From positions 1 through 64,000 of the forward strand of contig NZ_LQRT01000004.1 of the NCBI RefSeq assembly GCF_001632745.1: a DNA stretch of 64,000 nucleotides. The letters run 5' to 3'. This DNA comes from Aquimarina aggregata. GTDB taxonomy: Bacteria > Bacteroidota > Bacteroidia > Flavobacteriales > Flavobacteriaceae. The first letter of the stretch is position 1; every line of letters begins with the position of its first letter. Below, in pieces: positions 18,059 through 26,362 of this stretch. The translations under genes were made by a program, and so were the position numbers. Under the pieces are notes generated by a model, which was not told the origin of the DNA, did not search any database, and saw only the letters and a list, made by a program, of their open reading frames with translations.

Positions 18059-18865
18059 CTAGTCGTAAGAGTACTCTTTCTCTAAGTTTCGTTTAGAAAA
18101 CAAATCTGTTTCTACTCCAGTATTAATTTGAAAATTTGAAAATTTTAAAATGGTTTTATGATTCGTTTTAAGATTATTCATGCTTATCTCATATGCTCTG
18201 GATTTTTCATTATTAACTACCTTTTTAATATCACCAGTAGTTAGTGTTTTGAAATGAACTCCATTTTTATCATAGAAATTCACTTTAGCAATCACAAAAT
18301 CTGATTTTCTAACATATATTTCTCTTTTTGAATATCCTGTTTCTTTGATTTTTGATTCTGAAACAGGTATTGCCTCTACTAAGAAGCAATCTTGACCATC
18401 TAAAGTTTCTTGTTTTACATTTGTATATTTAAAATCCTCAAGATCCTCTGTTGCCAAGTCTTCATATGTGAAATCAGATCCAACAAAATTATCTGTCTGA
18501 TTGCTTGATGAGATTCTTCTGGTTTTACTTAAAGCTGGTAGATACAACCACTGATCATCATCTCTATCAGAGTACTCTATCGCTAAAAATGAAGTGCCTT
18601 TTACATCTGATGGAGATGTAAATCGTATAATCGATGAACGATTTCGAGCCTCATCACTTTTTGTTACTTGATTTATGGTTCTAACTCTAGTTTTTCCTTT
18701 CTTATTTACTAGAGTCATAGTGATATCTACTTTCTCGTCATCTGCAAAAACTTGTTTTTCATTTTTGGTCATAACCTCTAAACCTGTTTGCGCTGATAAC
18801 ACTGATACGTTAAGAGAAAATACAACTAGAATTGCTGATAGCTTTATTGCTTTAAAAATTTTCAT
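18059..18865 (-). CDS. LolA-like outer membrane lipoprotein-sorting family protein
   Basis: A 268-aa periplasmic protein with a signal peptide (residues 1-25). It matches the LolA-like family of TP_0789 type: the run WLYLPALSKTRRI followed by SDFTYEDL, and the KREIYVRKSDF strand. These proteins bind acyl chains or lipoproteins in an open beta-sheet cup. The start is 23 bp downstream of the RND transporter stop, so they are co-transcribed. By context it would carry a hydrophobic product from the inner-membrane pump across the periplasm to the DUF1302 protein. Confidence 0.88.
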   Translation of the reverse strand: MKIFKAIKLSAILVVFSLNVSVLSAQTGLEVMTKNEKQVFADDEKVDITMTLVNKKGKTRVRTINQVTKSDEARNRSSIIRFTSPSDVKGTSFLAIEYSDRDDDQWLYLPALSKTRRISSSNQTDNFVGSDFTYEDLATEDLEDFKYTNVKQETLDGQDCFLVEAIPVSESKIKETGYSKREIYVRKSDFVIAKVNFYDKNGVHFKTLTTGDIKKVVNNEKSRAYEISMNNLKTNHKTILKFSNFQINTGVETDLFSKRNLEKEYSYD

Positions 18866-18888
18866 TGTTTTAAGTATTTTATATTTTT

Positions 18889-21243
18889 TTAATTAGATTC
18901 TTCTGATAATGCCATTTCTTTTTTGATAATCTTTGGTGGTGTTTCTTCTTTTACCACAATCATTTTTTGCTGAAACAACGATTTAGGTTTAAAAATTCCT
19001 AGAAGTGAAGGAAACAATACTAAAGAACCAAAGGCCACTGTTATCATAGTTAATGATATCAACCATCCAAAATATTGTATAGGTAAAAATCCAGAGAAAA
19101 TAAATACGATAAATCCAAGAATATTGGATACTACATCATAAATTATTGCTTTCCCAGAAGTTAGAATAGTTGTCTCGGTTGCCTTTTCTAAATTTCCGTT
19201 TGTAATCATCATTTCTTCTTTAAATCGCAATAAATAATGAATTGCAAAATCGATACCTATACCTATTCCTATTGCAGTTATAATAGCTGTACCAGTTTCT
19301 AATCGAATACCTAAAAAGCCCATAAAACCAAAAGTTAAAATACTAGATACTGTTAATGGAACAATACTTAGTAACCCAAGAGATATTGATCTTAATACGA
19401 TAACACAAAACACTAAAACAATTAAAATGGCTAAGAAAATATTTTGAATTTTACCATTAACGATGTAGCGTATTTGAGCCAACCAGAACATTACTTCTCC
19501 TCCAAACTCAATATTTGCTTCTCCTTTAAAATTCTCATTAACATAGGTTTCAAACTTCTTATACAACGCTATATGTTCTTCTTGCTCTGATGTGGTCAAG
19601 AAAAGTTTGACTTTGGCTCTTTGATAATCATAATCTATAAGATCTCCAAAATCTCCTGGATCTCCTGACATGGAGTACAATAATAAGTACTGGGCGATCG
19701 TATTTTTTGAATCTGGAATGGTATTAAACTTAGGATCTGCATCGTTCATTTGTAGATTCATTCGCTTAATAATATCCGAAAACGAACTACTATAACCAAT
19801 CCCTGGTTGAGACTCTGCAAATTTTTGAAAATTCGCTATCTTTTTTAAAAATGTTGGATCTTTAATCATATCAGCTTCTTTAGCTTCTATCATTATATCC
19901 ATAGTACGAACTCCTCCTAGTTTGTCATTAAATTTATTGAACGTAGAACGTAAAACATGTTCTTTTGGAAAATACTTTATAAAATCGTTACCTACTCTAA
20001 TTTTGCTAATCCCAATACCCGAAATAACAAATAGTAGTAATGTACAGATCAAAATTCTTACCCTATATTTTAAGGATACGGCGGCTACCCACAATAAAAA
20101 TTTATTAAGAAGTACCTCTCTATTTTTTGTACTCTTCTTCTCTCCTTTTTTCTTTGACAATGCAAGTATTGCAGGAATAAATAAAATAGATACTAATAAC
20201 GTAGAGATTATACCCAATGAAGTAATAATTCCAAATTCTTGTATAGAGGTGACTTTAAAAATTATTAGAGTAGCAGATCCTATTGCCGAGGTTATCCCTG
20301 TCATTAATACTGCTGGTCCTATTTTTTTTACCGTTTCTCTGGCTGCTACTTTTCTGTTCTCACTAGTTAAGATTTCTTCATAATATCGATGAAGAACATG
20401 AATACCATAAGAACTTGATATAGCAATCATAAGCATTGGTAATACCGAAGATACAACTGTAATAGGAAAACCAATATGTCCCATTAAACCCATTGTCCAA
20501 ATTATACTTAAAACAACAACGACAAATGGCAGTATTACGCCTTTTGCAGAGCGAAACGAAATGAAATACCCAATAAGTACTAATAAAAGCCCTAAGGGTA
20601 AAAGAAGGTTTACATCATCTTGAATACCCGTATCAATTTCATGAGAATTTATGGGTGCACCGGCAAGATAAAATTTCTCTTGTCCTTCATGCTTTTTAAT
20701 AATTTCAGAAATTTCATTATAAACTACAGTTTGATCATAATCCTCGTCAAGATTAGCTATTATAGATGTAAAAGTAGCATCTTCGGACACTAAGCGACCA
20801 ATAACCAGTTCGTTAGAAAAAACTTCTTTTTTAAGTTCTAGAATTTCTTCTTTGGTCGCCGGAACTTCTTCCATTAATGGACCTACATCTAGCCCCCAAT
20901 CTTTACCTTGTATGTTATTAATTGTCGATAAACTTGTGATTTCATCTCCAATAACACCTTGTACAGTTTCTATTTCCTGAGAGATATTAATGATTTTACT
21001 AAGTGTTTCTTTGTTAAAGATATTTTCGGTTTCTATACCAACTATTAAAACATCTTTTTTTCCAAAAACTTCTTCCAGATAATCATTTGTTTTTACAATT
21101 GGATCATCTTCTGGTAGTTCTGAGTCCTGATTATTCTTGGTTTCAAGTTTTGTAACTCCTGTTCCTAAGAGTACAGTAGTGACCAAAAGTCCAATAAGGA
21201 CAATCCATGGTCTCTTATAAATAATATTAGCTATGAGTTTCAT
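18889..21243 (-). CDS. MMPL/RND family lipid exporter
   Basis: A 784-aa integral membrane protein with the RND layout: one N-terminal helix, a large periplasmic loop (about 40-215), a block of helices (about 215-390), a second loop (about 440-600) and the final block (about 605-750). It has SSD-type repeats such as GIGIGIDFAIHYLLRF, containing the intramembrane Asp expected for proton coupling, and the ISSSYGIHVLHRYYEE equivalent in the first half. The MMPL branch moves lipids and hydrophobic molecules. It lies 34 bp downstream of the SRPBCC gene and 23 bp upstream of the LolA-like gene, so it is most likely the exporter of the product made by the upstream NRPS. Confidence 0.9.
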   Translation of the reverse strand: MKLIANIIYKRPWIVLIGLLVTTVLLGTGVTKLETKNNQDSELPEDDPIVKTNDYLEEVFGKKDVLIVGIETENIFNKETLSKIINISQEIETVQGVIGDEITSLSTINNIQGKDWGLDVGPLMEEVPATKEEILELKKEVFSNELVIGRLVSEDATFTSIIANLDEDYDQTVVYNEISEIIKKHEGQEKFYLAGAPINSHEIDTGIQDDVNLLLPLGLLLVLIGYFISFRSAKGVILPFVVVVLSIIWTMGLMGHIGFPITVVSSVLPMLMIAISSSYGIHVLHRYYEEILTSENRKVAARETVKKIGPAVLMTGITSAIGSATLIIFKVTSIQEFGIITSLGIISTLLVSILFIPAILALSKKKGEKKSTKNREVLLNKFLLWVAAVSLKYRVRILICTLLLFVISGIGISKIRVGNDFIKYFPKEHVLRSTFNKFNDKLGGVRTMDIMIEAKEADMIKDPTFLKKIANFQKFAESQPGIGYSSSFSDIIKRMNLQMNDADPKFNTIPDSKNTIAQYLLLYSMSGDPGDFGDLIDYDYQRAKVKLFLTTSEQEEHIALYKKFETYVNENFKGEANIEFGGEVMFWLAQIRYIVNGKIQNIFLAILIVLVFCVIVLRSISLGLLSIVPLTVSSILTFGFMGFLGIRLETGTAIITAIGIGIGIDFAIHYLLRFKEEMMITNGNLEKATETTILTSGKAIIYDVVSNILGFIVFIFSGFLPIQYFGWLISLTMITVAFGSLVLFPSLLGIFKPKSLFQQKMIVVKEETPPKIIKKEMALSEESN

Positions 21244-21277
21244 TTTAAAAAATAAAATTAGTTAGGGGTTATGATTC

Positions 21278-21712
21278 TTATACACTCATCATACTTTGAG
21301 AAATCAGTTTATTAAGATTTGTTCCATCTTTTTTCATGACTTTCTCTGTTGCTTTTTTAATAATTAGTAATGGTATGATCCCAAAATACTTTCCTGGATC
21401 CATTTCGAAATACCATTCAAATTTTGTTGCATTGCCGTTTTTTATAGATTCAAATCTTTGTTCTCCTTTCATAGGAAAAACTCCTTCAGTACTTGTATAC
21501 TTTCTTAGATGATATGCTTCTGTTGTGATTTGCATAACAAAAGTTTCTTTTCTACCTAAAAAATCATATAGTAGTTTTAATTGATCATTTGCTAATTGTT
21601 CGACTTGTTTCACAGAAGAAACCCAATCGACTTCATTTCCTGAGTCATTTACAAATTCATAAACATCCTTGATGTTATGATCTAAATAAAATGTTTGCTT
21701 AATAGATATCAT
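21278..21712 (-). CDS. SRPBCC (START-like) hydrophobic-ligand-binding protein
   Basis: A 144-aa protein starting with the typical SRPBCC strand and helix (ISIKQTFYLDHNIKDVYEFVND) and ending in the long C-terminal helix that closes the cavity. No signal peptide, so it is cytosolic. Family members bind lipids or polyketides or act as cyclases. It sits between the NRPS and the RND exporter, suggesting it shields, modifies or hands over the lipid product. The link to the product is inferred from position only. Confidence 0.78.
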   Translation of the reverse strand: MISIKQTFYLDHNIKDVYEFVNDSGNEVDWVSSVKQVEQLANDQLKLLYDFLGRKETFVMQITTEAYHLRKYTSTEGVFPMKGEQRFESIKNGNATKFEWYFEMDPGKYFGIIPLLIIKKATEKVMKKDGTNLNKLISQSMMSV

Positions 21713-21783
21713 GATTTTGTGTTTTGTTATTTATTTTGATACTGTTATCAATGCTTATTTTATTGGTGTTTTTTAAATAAAAG

Positions 21784-21864
21784 GCTCATCAGAAAGCGTA
21801 AAATGATATTAATTAGTATTACTTGAATTAGCCAAAAAGTTATGATTATTACTTTCTGACGAGC
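21784..21864 (-). terminator. Terminator-like inverted repeat after the NRPS
   Basis: GCTCATCAGAAAG (21784-21796) pairs with CTTTCTGACGAGC (21852-21864), 13 bp with one G-U pair, around a 55-nt loop. Read on the minus strand it is followed by CCTTTTATTTAAAAAA. It could stop or attenuate transcription between the biosynthetic and export halves of the cluster. The long loop lowers confidence. Confidence 0.45.
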
Positions 21865-21893
21865 TATTGTTTTTTTTATTTAGTTATTACCAT

Positions 21894-24800
21894 TTATAGT
21901 AATACCGCCGTTTCAACTTCTTTATACTCTGCTAGTACCTTTTGAAGCGTTCCTGCTAGTACAATTGCATTTGGATTATACATCATAGTATTATGATTAC
22001 CTGGTACATCGTAAACCTTAAGATCTTTAACTTCGCAACGATCCCACCCTAGGTTAATACCTATTTGTTCTATAAGTGGTTCATGTACTGCTCTTAATAA
22101 ATTTATCCGTCCGTTGTATGGTTTAGCTTCGTATAGTGATAATGCGGTTCCATTAGAGATATACACATCAAGATATCGTCTCATTTGATCTTGATTAATA
22201 TCATCTGTTACGATATGTTCATTTTTTGCACGAGATAGCACAAGTTCAAACATTTTATCTACAGATTCACATTCTCTTAACTCTTCTGGAGATATCGTAA
22301 GTGTTTTACCATATGGTAATGCAAGATCTCTTGCAAACCATGATAAAAGAATAGCATCATCAAACTCTTCTGCATCATCATACAATGGGGATCGTGTATC
22401 TAATAAGTTTAGTGTCCCAATCTGGTCTCCTTGTTCTTTTAACTGATGTGCAATTTCTGTAGCGATTAATCCTCCAAAACAATACCCAACTAAATGGTAG
22501 GGTCCTTCTTCCTGAACCGATTTAATGTTATCAATATAATCCGTTGCAATATCTTCTACTGTAATATGAGGTGTACCATCTTCGTATAAATAAGGCACTT
22601 GTAAACCATAAATTTCATATTCATCTTTAATAGATTCTACCATTGGTGAATAACAAAAAACGTTACCTCCTATTGGGTGAATACAAAATACTGGGTGTTT
22701 ATCTGATTTTCCTTTTTGTAAACGTACAAGAGGTGAACCTTTGGCGATCTCTTTCTTTTCACGGATTATTTCACCTAATTTTTCGATTGTTGGGTATTGA
22801 AACAAAACAGAAATTGCAAAACTATCACCAAATAATAGTTTAATATCACTCATTATACTCACGGCTAACATTGAATGTCCTCCTAGTTGAAAAAAATCAT
22901 CTTTCACACCGATAGGTGAAATTTTAAGAGTTTTTTCCCAAATCTTCTGTAATTCTAATTCAACTACATCTCGTGGTAAGATCAATTCAACATCATCTCT
23001 TTTAATTTCGGGCATAGGAAGTTTTCTGTAATCTATTTTTCCATTAATAGTAAGTGCAAATGATTCCATTTCCATAAAAATCGATGGTATCATGTAATCC
23101 GGTAATCTGTTTACTAAATAATTTCTCAAGTCCTTATCAGTAACTTCTTTCTCTTCTTCTATGCTGTAGTAAGCTACAATTCGTATATCATTATCATTTA
23201 TATTTTTTGTTGTTACTACTGCATTTTTAATACTAGGATGTGCTGTTAATAATGTTTGGATTTCACCAAGTTCAATTCTGAAGCCTCGAATTTTTACTTG
23301 AGTATCTGCTCTTCCTATATACTTTAAATCTCCATTTTTATAAAGTTGTGCCAAATCTCCACTTTTATACAATCGTGCATTCGCATCAGTACTATAAGGG
23401 TCTTTTATAAACCTTTCTGCGGTGAGTTCTTCTCTATTTAGATATTTTACAGCTAATCCTTCTCCCCCAACATAAATCTCTCCTGTAACTCCGTATGGTA
23501 CAGGGTTTAATTCACCATCTAATAAATGAATTTTCATATCAGTAATTGGCTGTCCTACCATACTTTTTGGTGATAATAGGTCTTCTTTTACTATTTCTCT
23601 ATATGTTGTATGTACAGTAGTTTCTGTAATACCGTACATATTTATAAGCTTAGGGGATTGATCCCCGTGTCTTTCTACCCATGGCTTTAAGGCAGGTATA
23701 TCTAAAGCTTCTCCCCCAAAAACAACATATGACAGTGATAAATCTTTTGGTGCTGCCAAAGATACTTCATACTCTATAAGTTGTTTAAATGCCGAAGGTG
23801 TTTGACTTAATACGGTTACTTTTTTATCTACAAGTAGATCATAAAACAACTCTGGTGTTCTGCTTACTTCATAAGAAACAACAGCTAGTTTACCGCCATA
23901 TAATAGTGCTCCCCATATTTCCCAAACACTAACATCAAAAGCATAGGTATGAAACAAAGTCCATACATCGTTCTCACTAAATTTATACCAATGATCCGTA
24001 GCAGTAAAGAGACGTAATACATTATGGTGTGTATTTAATACTCCTTTTGGTTTTCCTGTAGAGCCAGATGTATAAATTACATATGCTAATTCATCTTTTC
24101 CTGTAACCAGATCTAAATTTTCATCTGAATTGGTTTCTATTAATGGCCAATCCATGTCTAAATCAACTATTTCAATTTGATCATCTACTATTGCTATTTT
24201 TTCTTTTCCTTGCGTTATTATTATAGGAGTCTTAGCATCATCAATAATTAGTTCTAATCGTTCTTTTGGGTTTTTAGGGTCTAATGGAACGTATGCTCCG
24301 CCAGATTTTAAAATCCCCATTATTCCTACAAGTACTTCGATAGATCTATCCACACAAAGTCCTATTAATGTCCCTTTTTTAGCTCCCAGGCTTTTTAAAT
24401 GATGAGCAAGAGCATTTGCTTTTTTATTTAATTCATCATAGGTTATTTCGGTATTGTCATACACTGCGGCAATGGCATTTGGGTTTTTAACAACCATTGC
24501 TTCAAATCCTTGATGTAACGTATTAAACTTAGGAAACTCTTGTGGTTTTTCCTGCCAAATATTTAGGATCTCTTCTTGTTCGGCATCCTGTAATATTGGG
24601 AGTTTAGCTATAGATAATTCTGGATTTTTTACTATCGATCGTAGTAGGTTTTTAAAATGTTGGATTACCTGAACCACAGTTTCACTAGATAATAAATCTG
24701 TATTATATTTAAATAATCCATGTAATTCTCCATCGACTTCATTCCCCATTTCAAGACTTATCTCAAACTGTCCTTCTTGTTGATCAACATCAAACAACTC

Positions 24801-25958
24801 TATATCTAATAACGAATCTTGACTTGTTCCTAAAGATGCCATAACATCATCTAAAACAGGTAATCTCTCCCAAGCAAATGCGGTCTGAATTAAAGGAGAT
24901 CTTGCAGGATCTCTATCAGGAAGTAGTTCCTTTACAAGTTCTGAAAAAGGATATTCCTGATGTTTCATCCCATCGATTATATCCTTACGAATATCTTTTA
25001 CAAAATCAGAAAAGTTTCTAGATGTATCTAAAGAAGATCTTAATACAATGGTGTTTACAAAATTACCTATGATATTTCTTGTTTCTTTTTTACCTCTACC
25101 AGCAACAGGAACTCCTATTAAAATATCTTCTTGATTTGTGTAGCGCTGTAAAAGAATTCTGTATGCTCCTAATAACAACATGTAAAGCGTTACACTTTCT
25201 TGTTTAGCCAACTCTACAAGCTCATTGCTTAATTCTTGGTCTAAAGAAAATCGTTCTACTTTGCCATTATAAGTTAATAATTTTGGCCTCACTTTGTCTA
25301 TTGGAAAGTCTAATACCGGCAATTCTCCCGATAATTTTTCTTTCCAATAGGTTAATAAACTATCTCCTTTTTCAGAAAACAAGAGTGCTTTTTGATCATT
25401 TACATGGTTTCTGAAATTAGCTGTTATTGGTTTTAATTGTGGAGTCTCATTAGTCTTAAATGCCGTATACATTAATCTTAGCTCATTAAGTAATATAGCC
25501 AATCCCCATAGATCAATAGCGATATGATGTGCCGTTACCACCAATATATGCTGTTGATCATTTTTTTGATATAAATTTGCTCTAATTAACCTATCTGTAC
25601 TAAGATTAAATGGTTTTTTTGTATCCTTATCAATACATTTTACTATTTCTTCTATATCAGACACACCTGTATTTAATTGAATATCAAACCCTTTAACAAT
25701 ATTTTTTTCAAAATTTTGATACGGTTTACCTTCAATTGTTTCAAATGTTGTGTTTAAAACATCATGACGTTCAATTAAAAAATTAAATGTACGTTCAAGA
25801 GTTTGAATATCTAGATGTCCTTCTATTTTCCCACCAAAAACGACATTATAAGCCGAAATATCTGGGTCTAGTTGTTGTAAAAACCACAATCCTTCTTGTT
25901 CTTTGGATAGTGGATATGATTGAGATGTATTTTGATCTATGTTAAAATCAGTTTTCAT
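21894..25958 (-). CDS. Single-module NRPS, C-A-PCP-TE, with Cys thioesterase
   Basis: A 1354-aa nonribosomal peptide synthetase. Condensation domain about 14-440 with HHIAIDLW (His144, His145, Asp149; the usual Gly after Asp is Leu). Adenylation domain about 480-985 with YTSGSTGKPKG, FDVSVWEIWG, NMYGITETTVH, YKSGDLA and NGKIDYRKLP. Peptidyl carrier domain with LGGHS, phosphopantetheine Ser1029. Thioesterase about 1088-1354 with VGYCFGG: the nucleophile is Cys1160, with Asp1187 and His1322 completing the triad. Reading the binding-pocket positions gives D-V-W-S-V-G-M-V-H-K, closest to the known threonine code DFWNIGMVHK. It would join an ACP-bound acyl chain to one amino acid and release it. 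No MbtH-like gene is seen. Confidence 0.93.
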   Translation of the reverse strand: MKTDFNIDQNTSQSYPLSKEQEGLWFLQQLDPDISAYNVVFGGKIEGHLDIQTLERTFNFLIERHDVLNTTFETIEGKPYQNFEKNIVKGFDIQLNTGVSDIEEIVKCIDKDTKKPFNLSTDRLIRANLYQKNDQQHILVVTAHHIAIDLWGLAILLNELRLMYTAFKTNETPQLKPITANFRNHVNDQKALLFSEKGDSLLTYWKEKLSGELPVLDFPIDKVRPKLLTYNGKVERFSLDQELSNELVELAKQESVTLYMLLLGAYRILLQRYTNQEDILIGVPVAGRGKKETRNIIGNFVNTIVLRSSLDTSRNFSDFVKDIRKDIIDGMKHQEYPFSELVKELLPDRDPARSPLIQTAFAWERLPVLDDVMASLGTSQDSLLDIELFDVDQQEGQFEISLEMGNEVDGELHGLFKYNTDLLSSETVVQVIQHFKNLLRSIVKNPELSIAKLPILQDAEQEEILNIWQEKPQEFPKFNTLHQGFEAMVVKNPNAIAAVYDNTEITYDELNKKANALAHHLKSLGAKKGTLIGLCVDRSIEVLVGIMGILKSGGAYVPLDPKNPKERLELIIDDAKTPIIITQGKEKIAIVDDQIEIVDLDMDWPLIETNSDENLDLVTGKDELAYVIYTSGSTGKPKGVLNTHHNVLRLFTATDHWYKFSENDVWTLFHTYAFDVSVWEIWGALLYGGKLAVVSYEVSRTPELFYDLLVDKKVTVLSQTPSAFKQLIEYEVSLAAPKDLSLSYVVFGGEALDIPALKPWVERHGDQSPKLINMYGITETTVHTTYREIVKEDLLSPKSMVGQPITDMKIHLLDGELNPVPYGVTGEIYVGGEGLAVKYLNREELTAERFIKDPYSTDANARLYKSGDLAQLYKNGDLKYIGRADTQVKIRGFRIELGEIQTLLTAHPSIKNAVVTTKNINDNDIRIVAYYSIEEEKEVTDKDLRNYLVNRLPDYMIPSIFMEMESFALTINGKIDYRKLPMPEIKRDDVELILPRDVVELELQKIWEKTLKISPIGVKDDFFQLGGHSMLAVSIMSDIKLLFGDSFAISVLFQYPTIEKLGEIIREKKEIAKGSPLVRLQKGKSDKHPVFCIHPIGGNVFCYSPMVESIKDEYEIYGLQVPYLYEDGTPHITVEDIATDYIDNIKSVQEEGPYHLVGYCFGGLIATEIAHQLKEQGDQIGTLNLLDTRSPLYDDAEEFDDAILLSWFARDLALPYGKTLTISPEELRECESVDKMFELVLSRAKNEHIVTDDINQDQMRRYLDVYISNGTALSLYEAKPYNGRINLLRAVHEPLIEQIGINLGWDRCEVKDLKVYDVPGNHNTMMYNPNAIVLAGTLQKVLAEYKEVETAVLL

Positions 25959-26068
25959 TATTTTTTAGTTTTAAGAATATGGTAAGCCTTAAGAATAAAA
26001 AAGAAAATATATACTAGTTGTTTTGGTTACTTTCTTAAATTCTTAATAATTGGTTATGGTGTTTCTTA

Positions 26069-26347
26069 TTAAATTTTATCTTTAAGAAACGACATAATTG
26101 CATCTATTGTTGGATAATCCCATAGTGTAGTAGAAGGTAATTCTATATTAAGTTTTTCTTCTATATCTCCAGAAATCATAATAGCACTCATAGAGTCTAA
26201 ACCATATAGCACCAGTTCTTCATGAACAGAAATCTTTTCACTATCCATACTTAAATGTTCTGCCACTTTATTGATTAACCAATTTTCCATTTCAATTATA
26301 GAAGTATTTTTTGCCCCCACTTCTATAGTTTCAGTTTTTTCTGACAT
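26069..26347 (-). CDS. Stand-alone acyl carrier protein
   Basis: A 92-aa carrier protein with the phosphopantetheine site YGLDSM (Ser52) and the usual four-helix pattern ending in LWDYPTIDAIMSFL. It starts 15 bp after the dehydrogenase stop. By context it receives the fatty acyl group from the FAAL and presents it to the dehydrogenase and then to the NRPS condensation domain. It is a dedicated pathway ACP and not the housekeeping AcpP, which is shorter and more acidic. Confidence 0.92.
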   Translation of the reverse strand: MSEKTETIEVGAKNTSIIEMENWLINKVAEHLSMDSEKISVHEELVLYGLDSMSAIMISGDIEEKLNIELPSTTLWDYPTIDAIMSFLKDKI

Positions 26348-26362
26348 TTTTTTTGTTTTTAA

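Noticed and set aside
19922-20383. 153-codon open frame antisense to the RND transporter
   Set aside because: It lies wholly inside a well-supported gene in the opposite strand, and its sequence is a mirror of hydrophobic codons with no known motif. Similar antisense frames over the FAAL, ACAD and other genes were rejected for the same reason.
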